Assembly (NCBI RefSeq): GCF_029395535.1
Contig: NZ_CP113920.1
Span: 868,001 to 932,000 of the forward strand
Origin: Bifidobacterium sp. ESL0732
Lineage (GTDB): Bacteria; Actinomycetota; Actinomycetes; Actinomycetales; Bifidobacteriaceae
Direction of reading: 5' to 3'
Length of the DNA stretch: 64,000 nucleotides
Of this stretch, positions 35,702-44,085 are shown in pieces. The translations under genes and the position numbers were made by a program. Position 1 is the stretch's first letter, and every line of letters begins with the position of its first letter. The notes beneath the pieces are model-generated. The model was not told the DNA's origin, did no database searches, and was given only the letters and a program-made list of their open reading frames with translations.

Positions 35702-36058
35702 ATGACGATTGCGTTGAAACGGGTGTATGAGGCGGCCGAAGATGCCGACGGCTACCGCGTCTTGGTCGACAGGCTTTGGCCGCGCGGCATTTCAAAGGTG
35801 AAGGCGAAACTCGATCTGTGGCTCAAGGAAATCGGGCCGAGCGCCGAGCTGCGCAAGTGGTTCGGCCACGATCCTGCCAAGTTCGACGAGTTCGCCGATA
35901 AATACCGCAAAGAGCTAGACGAAAACGCGGAAACGGTCGGCAAGTTGGTCGCGATATGCCACGAACAGCCCAAAGTCACCTTGCTCTATGGCGCCAAAGA
36001 CCCACACAACAACCAGGCAGTGGTTTTGAAGGATTATCTCGGCAAGCGGCTTTCGTAG
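35702..36058 (+). CDS. DUF488 (YeaO-like) protein
   Basis: 118 residues. The family pattern is clear: LKRVYEAAEDADGYRVLVDRLWPRGISKVKAKLDLWLKEIGPSAELRKWFGHDPAKFDEFADKYRKEL followed by VTLLYGAKDPHNNQAVVL. No enzymatic role is established. ATG 35702 has AGGAGCGGGGA upstream. It appears monocistronic. Confidence 0.88.
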   Translation: MTIALKRVYEAAEDADGYRVLVDRLWPRGISKVKAKLDLWLKEIGPSAELRKWFGHDPAKFDEFADKYRKELDENAETVGKLVAICHEQPKVTLLYGAKDPHNNQAVVLKDYLGKRLS

Positions 36059-36209
36059 GTTGTGATATTCCGTTGCCGTATTTGGCTATTGCTGAATAAA
36101 TGAAGCAATCATACGTGATTGTGCGACGGGTCGCCGCAGAAAACCGTGAAGCCATAATTTTTCGAGACAAATTCGATATCGTGGCCGTGTAACGCGCTTT
36201 GTATAGCGT

Positions 36210-36647
36210 ATGATGATGGTTATGGCGACAGTGACGTTATCGATACCGAGGGCACGTAAGCGCGAGCGTGCCATTTCCGACTACTTCAACATGTGGGTGA
36301 CCCGCGATTTCGACAAGCTCGACGCGATTTTCGCTCCTGATTGCGTCTATGAGGAATCCAACGGGCATATCTACGAAAACCGCAACCAGATTCATCACTG
36401 GATTGAGGATTCGCTGGAGCACCAGGCCGTGTCGATGTGGAAGATAGCCAATTTCACCCATGCCCGCGGTCGTGAAGGGCAGCCGTCAATCACCGTTTTC
36501 TGGACGCTCGCAGGGCGGGTACGCGAGGGCGAATCCTACGACTACGACGGGGTTTCGGTCATCGAGTTCAATCGACAGAACAAGATCAAGCGGGTGCGTG
36601 AGTTCCGGGCCAAGCGCCGTCGCGATTACCCGTACAAGGGCGAGTAG
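36210..36647 (+). CDS. SnoaL/NTF2-like fold protein
   Basis: About 141-145 residues of the SnoaL-like type: ISDYFNMWVTRDFDKLDAIFAPDCVYEESNGHIYENRNQIHHWIEDSL, then a beta-rich half (SITVFWTLAGRVREGESYDYDGVSVIEFNRQNKIKRVREF). The fold often binds small hydrophobic ligands or acts as an isomerase. Four ATG codons lie at the start (36210, 36213, 36216 and 36222) and none has a good Shine-Dalgarno, so the exact start is unresolved. Confidence 0.75.
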   Translation: MMMVMATVTLSIPRARKRERAISDYFNMWVTRDFDKLDAIFAPDCVYEESNGHIYENRNQIHHWIEDSLEHQAVSMWKIANFTHARGREGQPSITVFWTLAGRVREGESYDYDGVSVIEFNRQNKIKRVREFRAKRRRDYPYKGE

Positions 36648-36924
36648 TCGATTACGGGACTTCATGAAGCGAACGGGAGATGGATTCTTCGTCATATCAG
36701 CGATTGATCCGTTTCCCGTTTTCCTGTCTCTGAAGTGATGAGGGTGTCATTGTGTTTCTCGCTTTTTCTCGTTGTCGGGGATGTATGGACTCCGAGGGTA
36801 GGGACATCGTTTCCGTTGTTCCGGCTAATGCCGATATGCAAGGTGTCTGAGGTGGCGAACATCCATTTTTGTTTGTGTCCTTCTCGTAGTAGGTTTAAAC
36901 CTCGAAATTCAGTCATTTTCAAAA

Positions 36925-36945
36925 CTTGAGTCGATCTGGCTCAAG
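36925..36945. promoter_or_regulatory. HAIR-type operator (HspR-binding site) upstream of hsp20
   Basis: CTTGAGT-N7-GCTCAAG matches the HAIR consensus CTTGAGT-N7-ACTCAAG at 13 of 14 positions, and the symmetry extends through flanking AAAA/TTTT. HspR represses heat-shock genes in actinobacteria through such sites. It lies 171 bp before the hsp20 start. Confidence 0.85.
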
Positions 36946-37116
36946 TTTTGTTCACTGCAGGTTAAAACCGGGAAGCCGGAGCGGGAATAACGGTTGGACA
37001 TAGTGACACGATAAAGACTTGGAGCCGCAAGGTTCCGGAGCCTCTCGTCATCTGGCCGGTTTGGCTCCGGCCGCGGACGTAAAGAGACTTGCCTCCTACT
37101 TCAAGGAGTATTGATT
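36946..37116 (+). promoter_or_regulatory. Structured hsp20 leader with occluded Shine-Dalgarno
   Basis: GC-rich inverted segments (around 37020-37080) are followed by CTCCT (37093-37097), which can pair with AGGAG (37104-37108) of the Shine-Dalgarno across a 6-nt loop. This is the general design of a small-heat-shock RNA thermometer, but the stem is short and unproven. Confidence 0.4.
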
Positions 37117-37572
37117 ATGGCTATGTTTCCGGCTTTGATGCATGATGCGTTCTCTGATTTGTTCGACGATCCGTTCTTCGCCGGTTGGGGCGATTCCAGC
37201 AACCGCATGGGCAACCCGATTTCCTCGGCCAACATGATGAAGACCGATGTTCGCGAGACCGACAAGGCCTACGACGTCTCCATCGATATGCCCGGCTTCA
37301 ACAAGGACGACATCGCCCTCGAGCTGCACGACGGCTACTTGACCGTCTCGGCTAAGCGCGACGAGAGCCATGACGAGAAGAACGATGAGGGCAAGTGGCT
37401 GCGCCGCGAACGTTACGCCGGCACCTGCTCGCGCAGCTTCTACGTCGGCGATGAGGTCAAGGAATCCGACGTGCACGCCAACTACAAGAACGGCACGCTG
37501 AGCCTTGAGATCGCCAAGGTGCAGCCGGCGCCGAAGGTCGAGGCCAAGCACCAGATCGCCATCGAAGGCTGA
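37117..37572 (+). CDS. hsp20: Small heat-shock protein Hsp20
   Basis: ATP-independent holdase chaperone. 151 residues; the alpha-crystallin domain spans about 40-140 (MMKTDVRETDKAYDVSIDMPGFNKDDIALELHDGYLTVSAKRDE, YVGDEVKESDVHANYKNGTLSLEIAK, where the conserved A-x-x-x-n-G-v-L/L-x-I pattern ends). ATG 37117 follows AAGGAG at 8 nt. Regulation is suggested by the upstream HAIR operator. Confidence 0.95.
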   Translation: MAMFPALMHDAFSDLFDDPFFAGWGDSSNRMGNPISSANMMKTDVRETDKAYDVSIDMPGFNKDDIALELHDGYLTVSAKRDESHDEKNDEGKWLRRERYAGTCSRSFYVGDEVKESDVHANYKNGTLSLEIAKVQPAPKVEAKHQIAIEG

Positions 37573-37716
37573 TTCGCTGGTCGTTACGGCGAGAACGGTT
37601 TTGGCGGACTGAAACGTTCGCTGGATGCCCCTTCTTGTGTTCTGTGCTCGGGGAAGTTGCGGAACACGGGAAGGGGTGTTTTCTCTGAGATCCAGGGCCC
37701 GTCCATTATCTCATGG

Positions 37717-37750
37717 CGTCGTTGAGCGTTCGATGGAACGCTCAACGACG
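37717..37750. terminator. Perfect 15-bp hairpin downstream of hsp20
   Basis: CGTCGTTGAGCGTTC and its exact complement around a GATG loop, 145 bp after the hsp20 stop, followed by TTTCC. Probably an hsp20 terminator, though its distance is large. Confidence 0.6.
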
Positions 37751-37889
37751 TTTCCGTCTTCCAGGTATTTGACGTTGAATTCGATTTTGTCTCGTTTCGC
37801 TGCTGGCCTCCGCCGCGTTTCCTGTGCGATAATGACTTGTAGCAAATAATGAAGGTCAATGGAAAGATATTGAAAACGAGGCAAGGCAC

Positions 37890-38702
37890 ATGGGCATGCC
37901 ATTGGATTTGTATGTGATCCGACACGGGGAATCGGAGGCCAACGTCATCGTCAAAGCGGGGGAGCACGGTGACAATTCGCTCTTTACGCAGGATAACGTC
38001 ACCGTGCCCGACCGCTCGTGGAGGCTCACGGCGACCGGGCGTAAGCAGGCCTACTGCATCGGACGCTGGCTGGTCGAGCAGCAACAGCTTTTCGACCGCT
38101 ACCTCGTCTCGCCCTACGTGCGCACCCGCGAGACCGCGGCGACGATGGCGCTGCCCAAGGCCAAATGGGAGGAGACGCGCGTGCTGCGTGAACGCTCCTG
38201 GGGCGAGATCAGCACCGTGACGCAGGAGGTCTTCAAGACCAACTACGAGCGCAACTGGATGTTCAAGAAAACCGACCCGCTCTACTGGCGCCCGCCGGCC
38301 GGCGAATCCATCGCCGACGTGGCCGAGAACCGCGCCCACAACCTGCTGACTTCGTTGAACCGCCGCGCCGAGGCGCAGTCCGTCATCGCGGTGACTCACG
38401 GCGACTTCATGCTCTCGTTGATGCTCACCCTCGAGGACCTCTCCGACGAGGAGTTCCTGCGCCGCGCCGACAGCGACAACTGGAAGATCACCAACTGCAC
38501 CTGCCTGCACTATTCGCGCCGCGACCCCAACACCGGCCGCACCGACGAGCGCATCCACTTCGAGCAGACCGCCCGCCCGGTCTACGACAAGGACACCGGC
38601 CGCTGGGTCGTCAAGGTCGATCCGTGGCGCGAGTTCCAGCGCCCCCTGCTCTCCAACGGCGACCTGGTAGACGTGGTCCAGTCCGTCACCCCTCATCTCT
38701 AA
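37890..38702 (+). CDS. Histidine phosphatase superfamily (phosphoglycerate mutase-like) protein
   Basis: 270 residues. RHGESEAN (Arg11-His12) contains the phosphorylated His, and SVIAVTHGDFMLS supplies the second His; YLVSPYVRTRETAATMAL is the typical middle motif. It is larger and different in the centre from metabolic phosphoglycerate mutases, so it is more likely a phosphatase of unknown substrate. ATG 37890 with GAGGCAAGG upstream; ATG 37896 is also possible. Confidence 0.85.
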   Translation: MGMPLDLYVIRHGESEANVIVKAGEHGDNSLFTQDNVTVPDRSWRLTATGRKQAYCIGRWLVEQQQLFDRYLVSPYVRTRETAATMALPKAKWEETRVLRERSWGEISTVTQEVFKTNYERNWMFKKTDPLYWRPPAGESIADVAENRAHNLLTSLNRRAEAQSVIAVTHGDFMLSLMLTLEDLSDEEFLRRADSDNWKITNCTCLHYSRRDPNTGRTDERIHFEQTARPVYDKDTGRWVVKVDPWREFQRPLLSNGDLVDVVQSVTPHL

Positions 38703-38779
38703 ATCTGTGCGCTCGGACTAATATTCTTGAGCTGAGATATATGATGTAGGATACTCTGAACATGATGTTCTAGGTTGAG

Positions 38780-38868
38780 TTGTTGGACGGGGATATGCGA
38801 TGCTGTGGCATAAAGCTTGGCCTACCGGCCTAGAGGGTGCCTCAGCATTGTATATCCCCGTCCAACAA
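38780..38868. repeat. Large inverted repeat upstream of uracil permease
   Basis: 26-bp arms (38780-38805 and 38843-38868) pair with only two or three mismatches. The core TTGTTGGACGGGGATAT is matched perfectly. The 37-nt loop holds a smaller GGCC-based hairpin. It may form a structured leader RNA for the permease, a small RNA or a cruciform; it resembles no element I know. Confidence 0.8.
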
Positions 38869-39036
38869 CGTCAGTTGTCGTGTGTAGTCATGTGCTATGT
38901 CCACTACGCGAACACGACACGCCGAATGTCCAAGGGCGCATTAAACTATCCCAAGGCGCGCGACGAAATCAAAGCCGCGCGGTAAATCCTCTATTTTCAA
39001 TTAGTGGTCAAAGTATGCCCAAAAGGAGAGCGAAGG

Positions 39037-40329
39037 ATGAGTAACATGTTCACCTGGAAACTGCACGGTGACGGCAAGACATTGAATCCCGGTGAGGTGA
39101 TCGACCCTGACGAGCGCATGACGTGGGGCCGAACGGCGGGCATTGGAGCCCAGCACGTGATCGCGATGTTCGGCGCGACGTTCCTCGTTCCGATACTGAC
39201 GCATTTCGATCCGTCGACGACATTGTTCTTCACCGCAATGTCCACCGCGCTGTTCCTGTTGATCAATACAAACAAGCTACCCAGTTATCTGGGTAGCTCT
39301 TTTGGTTTTATAGCCCCTATTACGGCCGTTGAAGCCGAAAAGGGACTCGGTGCCGGCATCCCGGCTGCGGGCTTCGGCATCATGTGCACGGGCATCCTGC
39401 TGGCGCTGGTCGGCATCCTCGTCCACTTCGCCGGCGCCAAGTGGATCGATCTGATCATGCCGCCGGTGGTTAACGGCGCCATCGTCGCCATCATCGGCTT
39501 CAATCTCGCCCCCTCGGTCTGGTCCAACTTCCAGAAGGCTCCTGACACAGCGGCGGTGACGCTGGTCGCGGTCCTCTTGATCGCGGTGCTTTTCAAGGGC
39601 TTGATTGGCCGCCTGAACATCCTGCTCGGCGTCCTGGTCGGCTATGCCTACGCCTGCTTCCGCGGACAGGTCGATTTCGCCGCCGTGGCGAAGGCCTCGT
39701 GGATCGGCTTTCCGCAGTTCCATATGCCGCAGGCCGATTTTTCGGTGCTGCCCATGTTCATCCCGGTGGTCATGGTCCTGATCGCCGAAAACGTCGGCCA
39801 CGTCAAGTCGGTCGCCCAGATGACCGGCCGTGACTATGACGACCAGATCGGCACCGCCCTGTTCGCCGACGGCCTAGGCACCACGATCGCCGGCTTCGGC
39901 GGCGGCTCCGGCACCACCACCTACGGCGAGAACATCGGCGTGATGGCCGCCACCCGCGTCTACTCCACCGCCGCCTACTGGTGCGCGGCCGCCTTCGCCC
40001 TGATCCTGAGCCTCTGCCCGAAGTTCGGCGCGGTCATCAACACGATTCCCTCCGGCGTGCTCGGCGGCGTGACCACGCTGCTCTACGGCATGATCGGCAT
40101 GGTCGGCGTGCGCATCTGGGTCGACAACCAGGTCGACTTCGGCAAGCCCCTGAACAACATGACCGCCGCGGTCACCATGATCATCGGCATCGCCGACTTC
40201 GGCTTCGCTATCAGCGGGGTCAAGTTCAACGGCATCGCCATCGGCACCGTCGCGGTGCTGGTGATGTACCACGGTCTGCGTGCCATCGGTCGCGCCACCG
40301 GCGCTATCGCCAAGGACGGCACCGAGTGA
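39037..40329 (+). CDS. uraA: Uracil permease (nucleobase:cation symporter-2 family)
   Basis: 430-residue integral membrane importer of uracil. Family motifs: GIGAQHVIAMFGATFLVPIL, NKLPSYLGSSFGFIAPI, VPVVMVLIAENVGHVKSVAQMTGRDYDDQIGTALFADGLGTTIAGFGGGSGTTTYGENIGVMAATRV (substrate-binding helix pair). ATG 39037 follows AAAGGAG and GAAGG. A perfect hairpin with a T-rich tail lies inside the coding sequence (39275-39305). A strong terminator follows. Confidence 0.93.
   Translation: MSNMFTWKLHGDGKTLNPGEVIDPDERMTWGRTAGIGAQHVIAMFGATFLVPILTHFDPSTTLFFTAMSTALFLLINTNKLPSYLGSSFGFIAPITAVEAEKGLGAGIPAAGFGIMCTGILLALVGILVHFAGAKWIDLIMPPVVNGAIVAIIGFNLAPSVWSNFQKAPDTAAVTLVAVLLIAVLFKGLIGRLNILLGVLVGYAYACFRGQVDFAAVAKASWIGFPQFHMPQADFSVLPMFIPVVMVLIAENVGHVKSVAQMTGRDYDDQIGTALFADGLGTTIAGFGGGSGTTTYGENIGVMAATRVYSTAAYWCAAAFALILSLCPKFGAVINTIPSGVLGGVTTLLYGMIGMVGVRIWVDNQVDFGKPLNNMTAAVTMIIGIADFGFAISGVKFNGIAIGTVAVLVMYHGLRAIGRATGAIAKDGTE
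39275..39305 (+). other. Terminator-like hairpin inside uraA
   Basis: AGCTACCCAG-TTAT-CTGGGTAGCT, a perfect 10-bp stem, followed by CTTTTGG. It encodes the conserved KLPSYLGSS segment, so it may be coincidental, but it could cause premature termination or pausing. Confidence 0.5.
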
Positions 40330-40340
40330 CGGAGTGGTAA

Positions 40341-40377
40341 TCGCTGAGATTGCTCTTTGATGAAGCAATCTCAGCGA
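40341..40377 (+). terminator. Terminator after uraA
   Basis: TCGCTGAGATTGCT and its exact complement (14 bp) around a 9-nt loop, 11 bp after the uraA stop. Confidence 0.8.
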
Positions 40378-40450
40378 CATGCGACATGCCGGGTGCGCAG
40401 AAGAATCTGCCGTCCGGCATTGCCATATCGTGGCAAATATTGACATCTTG

Positions 40451-40478
40451 TTGACTGTTCAGCGTTTTGTTTTACAGT
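40451..40478 (+). promoter_or_regulatory. Candidate gntK promoter
   Basis: TTGACT (40451-40456) and TACAGT (40473-40478) are 16 bp apart, about 25 bp before the start codon. Another TTGACA lies at 40440-40445. A GTAGTAC near-palindrome follows and could be an operator. Confidence 0.4.
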
Positions 40479-40502
40479 AGAAGTAGTACTAACAGGGGGT
40501 TC

Positions 40503-41018
40503 ATGGTGAGCACACACATCATTGTCATGGGCGTTTCGGGATGTGGAAAGACCACTGTGGCCCAAGCGCTTGCGGACAAATTCGGTTTCGAGATGGCCGA
40601 GGGAGATGATTTCCATCCCAAGGCCAACGTCGACAAGATGAGCCATGGCATCCCGCTCAACGACGAAGACCGTTGGCCCTGGCTCAAGATCATCAATCAG
40701 TGGATGCGAGATCAGGACGCGAAAGGTGTGTCCACCGTCGTTTCCTGTTCCGCTCTGAAACGTGCTTATCGCGACGTGCTACGCCAGGATCTTGATGTGT
40801 TGTTTATCCATTTGGTGGGTTCCGAAGATTTGATTGGTTCGAGAATGAGGCAGCGCAAGGGGCACTATATGCCTGTTTCCTTGCTGCCCAGCCAGTTCGC
40901 AGACCTGGAGCCTTTGCAGCCTGATGAGACGGGGTGCGAAATCGATATCTCAGGAAGTCCCGAACAAGTCGAGGAACGTGCGTTGGAAGCTGCACAAAAA
41001 TATATGGGTACTGACTGA
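40503..41018 (+). CDS. gntK: Gluconokinase
   Basis: Phosphorylates D-gluconate to 6-phosphogluconate. P-loop GVSGCGKTT (residues 10-18), GDDFHPKANVDKMSHGIPLNDEDRWPWL and CSALKRAYRDVLR are signatures of GntK. 171 residues, the usual size. The start ATG 40503 follows AGGGGG. The following gene encodes 6-phosphogluconate dehydrogenase, which uses the product. Confidence 0.94.
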   Translation: MVSTHIIVMGVSGCGKTTVAQALADKFGFEMAEGDDFHPKANVDKMSHGIPLNDEDRWPWLKIINQWMRDQDAKGVSTVVSCSALKRAYRDVLRQDLDVLFIHLVGSEDLIGSRMRQRKGHYMPVSLLPSQFADLEPLQPDETGCEIDISGSPEQVEERALEAAQKYMGTD

Positions 41019-41263
41019 TAAGGATTTTTCAGTGTCGATACCTGCTGTGTGACTGAATGGGATGATGCCATCGTCGTAGATGCAGTGCTGAAGTCTTTTG
41101 TCGCGTGTTGTTTCAGTTGTATTATGGTGGATTTTCGCCATTGTTTGGGTTATAGTGGTTCGGGCGTTTTCGTTTTAGCCTGAGTGCGTATCAGAAATGT
41201 CCAAGCTCTCGGAATCATAAATAGAGTTTTATCGTTCAATATTGTTTAATAAGGGAGAAAATA

Positions 41264-42139
41264 ATGCAACTTGGCATGATTGGTCTTGGACGTATGGGTG
41301 GCAATATGGCCAAAAGGATTCGAGAAGCCGGCCATGAGGTCGTCGGCTACGACCTGAGCCCTGAATCCGGCCGTGACGTCTCCAGCCTTAAGGAGCTTGT
41401 CTCTAAGCTTGATGCGCCGCGTAACGTGTGGATTATGGTGCCCGCCGGCAAAGCTACCGACAGCACGCTCGATGAGCTGATGGAGCTGCTCGAGCCCGGT
41501 GATTTGATTATCAACGGTGGCAATTGCAGATATACCGACGACAAGCTCAACGCAGAAAAACTTGCGAAAAAGGGCATCGAATACATGGACTGCGGTGTTT
41601 CCGGCGGTGTCTGGGGCGAAGAGCGTGGTTATGCTTTGATGGCTGGCGGCACCGATGAGGAATATCAGCGGATGCTCCCGATTTTCGAAGCGCTGAAGCC
41701 GGAAGGCAAGGACGGCTTGGTCCATGCCGGGCCGGTCGGCGGCGGACATTTCGCCAAGATGGTGCACAACGGCATCGAATACGGTATGATGCAGGCGTTC
41801 GGCGAAGGTTTCGCGACGATGGAACGCAGCGAATATGTAAACGATCCCGCTGAGGTCATGGCTTCCTGGCGCGCCGGCAGTGTCGTCGATTCGTGGCTGC
41901 TCGATCTGTTGGTCCGTGCTATGAAGAACGATCCGGATCTCAAAGCCATGCCGCCGGTAGCAGACGAGACCGGCGAGGCGAAATGGACGATTGAAGCTGC
42001 TGCCGAACTTGGCGTGCCGACCCCGGCCATCAGCGCCGGTCTTTACACCCGTCAGGCCTCGCGTGGCGGTGCCGATGACATCCTGCGTGTCGTCACCGCG
42101 ATGCGCAACCAGTTCGGCGGTCATATCACGAAAGCCTGA
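41264..42139 (+). CDS. gnd: 6-phosphogluconate dehydrogenase, short (NAD-type, GndA/YqeC-like) form
   Basis: Oxidatively decarboxylates 6-phosphogluconate to ribulose-5-phosphate. MQLGMIGLGRMGGNMAKR (GxGxxG), IINGGNCRYTDD, CGVSGGVWGEERGYALMAGG and the catalytic HFAKMVHNGIEYGMMQAFGEGF are clear. The 291-residue length is the short form, not the 470-residue NADP enzyme. AAGGGAG precedes the ATG. The 245-bp gap after gntK suggests a separate promoter, but the two form one pathway. No gluconate transporter is adjacent. Confidence 0.94.
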   Translation: MQLGMIGLGRMGGNMAKRIREAGHEVVGYDLSPESGRDVSSLKELVSKLDAPRNVWIMVPAGKATDSTLDELMELLEPGDLIINGGNCRYTDDKLNAEKLAKKGIEYMDCGVSGGVWGEERGYALMAGGTDEEYQRMLPIFEALKPEGKDGLVHAGPVGGGHFAKMVHNGIEYGMMQAFGEGFATMERSEYVNDPAEVMASWRAGSVVDSWLLDLLVRAMKNDPDLKAMPPVADETGEAKWTIEAAAELGVPTPAISAGLYTRQASRGGADDILRVVTAMRNQFGGHITKA

Positions 42140-42200
42140 ACCGAAAGCGCATTTAATATAGTTTGATAGTTTGATTACGAGACGTAATCAATATTGATGA

Positions 42201-42238
42201 TTGTGGGGTTCCGCCTGTCGAAAGGCGGAACCCCACAA
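42201..42238. terminator. Strong hairpin between convergent gnd and brnQ
   Basis: TTGTGGGGTTCCGCCT and its exact complement (16 bp) with a 6-nt loop. The ends are AT-rich on both sides, so it may serve both genes. Confidence 0.8.
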
Positions 42239-42264
42239 ATGTACCTAAGCTTAGGGTTTCGTGG

Positions 42265-43710
42265 TTACTTGTGATTACGGCGAATCAGACTGTCGATAAC
42301 GCCGATGACAATGCCGGCAGCGGCGGGGATAAGCCAAGTCAGTTGGGCGCTATAGAGCGGCAAGTGAGCCAGTGCGTTGCTCACGGAAGTTAGCGAAAGC
42401 CCGAAAACGGCGAGCAGTTTGATAATGCAGTCGAAGATGGTGAAGATCGCCACCAGAAGCACCGTCCAGAAATAGACGCGTGGGAACTTGGCCGAGAACG
42501 GCTTTTGCACGAGATTGAGCAGCACCAGCACGATGGCAATGGGATAGAGGGCTCCGAGCACCGGCAACGAGACGGTGATGATGGCACTTAGGCCCGCGTT
42601 CGAGACGATGAAGCTGAAAACGGCAAAGAAAACGCTCCATGTTCGATATTTGACTGGATGGCCGAAAACAGTGGGGAAGATGTCTTCGAAATAGGTTGCG
42701 CAGGTCGAAATGAGGCCGGTGCAGACATTGAAGCAGGCGAGCACGAAGATGAGGCCGACGAAGGCGGTTCCGATGGAGCCGAACGCCGAGGTGGTGAGGT
42801 TGGTCAGTACGGTGGCCCCTGTGTCGTTCTTGCCGTTGGCGGGTTTGATGGAACCGCTTACTGCACCGATAAAGGAAAGCGCGGCATAAATGAGAATGAG
42901 CAGAATCCCGGCGCCTGTTCCGGCAATGCCCGTTTCACGACGGTTCGCTTTGATGTCGGTGACGCCGAACTCAGAAATATTGGCTGAAATAACAATGCCG
43001 AAATACAACGCGGCCAGAAGGTCCATGGTCTGGTAGCCATTGATGAACCCGTAGATTAACGAACCGTGTGCATATTCGCCAAACGGTTTGCCGAGCGGTG
43101 CGTGGCTGATGAAGATACAGGCGACGAACATGACGGCGATAAGTACCAGCAGCAGAGGTCCCATGAAACGGCCGAGCGATTTGGAAAGTTTTTCGGGGTG
43201 CTGGCTCAGGATGAACGACAAGGTGAAGAAGACCAGCGAATAGATCAGCAGCGCCAGACGGTTGTTTTCTCCGGCGAACGGAGTTATGGCCATTTCATAT
43301 GAGGTCGTGGCGGTGCGGGGTATGGCGAAACACGGGCCGATGGCCATGATGATGACGAAGGCCAGTACTGCGGCGAACTTGGGGGAGACGCGCGAGGCGA
43401 GGTGCTCGAAGCCGCCCGCCGAGGCCACGGCTAGTACGCCGAGAATCGGCAGGCCCACTGCCGAGACGATGAAACCGATGGTGGCCGGAATCGCCGCGCT
43501 TTGTGCCTGTGCGCCCATCAGCGGCGGGAAGATTAGATTTCCGGCCCCGAAGAACATGGAGAAGAATGTGAATGCCACAACGAGGCGGTGCCGGCCGTTG
43601 AGTTTCGTCGCGGTTCGGCTTTGGTCGCTGTCGTGTGCATTTATGGATGCCGTACCCTGTTGCGGTTCGACAGGCTGTTCTGATTGTGCGTTACCAGTGG
43701 TGTCTACCAT
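42265..43710 (-). CDS. brnQ: Branched-chain amino acid:cation symporter BrnQ
   Basis: Imports Leu, Ile and Val. 481 residues with about 12 membrane helices. After a polar 40-residue N-terminus comes the family signature FFSMFFGAGNLIFPPLMG, then GPCFAIPRTATTSYEMAI and NGYQTMDLLAALYFGIVI, all characteristic of the LIVCS family. The start at 43710 has TTGGAAG upstream. It is divergent from azlCD, an export system for the same amino acids. Confidence 0.94.
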   Translation of the reverse strand: MVDTTGNAQSEQPVEPQQGTASINAHDSDQSRTATKLNGRHRLVVAFTFFSMFFGAGNLIFPPLMGAQAQSAAIPATIGFIVSAVGLPILGVLAVASAGGFEHLASRVSPKFAAVLAFVIIMAIGPCFAIPRTATTSYEMAITPFAGENNRLALLIYSLVFFTLSFILSQHPEKLSKSLGRFMGPLLLVLIAVMFVACIFISHAPLGKPFGEYAHGSLIYGFINGYQTMDLLAALYFGIVISANISEFGVTDIKANRRETGIAGTGAGILLILIYAALSFIGAVSGSIKPANGKNDTGATVLTNLTTSAFGSIGTAFVGLIFVLACFNVCTGLISTCATYFEDIFPTVFGHPVKYRTWSVFFAVFSFIVSNAGLSAIITVSLPVLGALYPIAIVLVLLNLVQKPFSAKFPRVYFWTVLLVAIFTIFDCIIKLLAVFGLSLTSVSNALAHLPLYSAQLTWLIPAAAGIVIGVIDSLIRRNHK

Positions 43711-44001
43711 AAAACTTCCAATATAACTCTGTGCGATGCAACTGATGGAATTGCATCCACTATGCGGATTTCGGTTTCACTATATGCGCCAGTCACGCCA
43801 AGCATGGTTGAGTGGACAATAGGCTTGTATCTGTCTGTTGAACGATGTTGCTGTTTCGTTATGCCTGCAGGTTTGGCAATGGGTCCGTTCTGGTATTTGA
43901 CTGGCTTGGCTGATATTCGATGGCACTTGGATGCGGGTGGGGCGTCATGTGGCGGGCTTACATGCACCAAAGAGTTCGGAATGCTCACAGTGTGACCGGT
44001 A

Positions 44002-44030
44002 TTGAGAGCGTGCCGAATCGTTTTTATAAT
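44002..44030 (+). promoter_or_regulatory. azlC promoter
   Basis: TTGAGA (44002-44007), 17-bp spacer, perfect TATAAT (44025-44030), about 55 bp before the azlC start. The 375-bp brnQ-azlC intergenic region has no gene or clear operator otherwise. Confidence 0.7.
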
Positions 44031-44085
44031 ATAGCCGATATTGTCGTAAACGAGTTCGGCGGCTGAACGGAACGGAGGAGGATGG

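Noticed and set aside
37584..38696. 370-codon open frame antisense to the histidine phosphatase gene
   Set aside because: Shadow frame created by the GC-rich third positions of the real gene; no motif and no matching ribosome-binding site.
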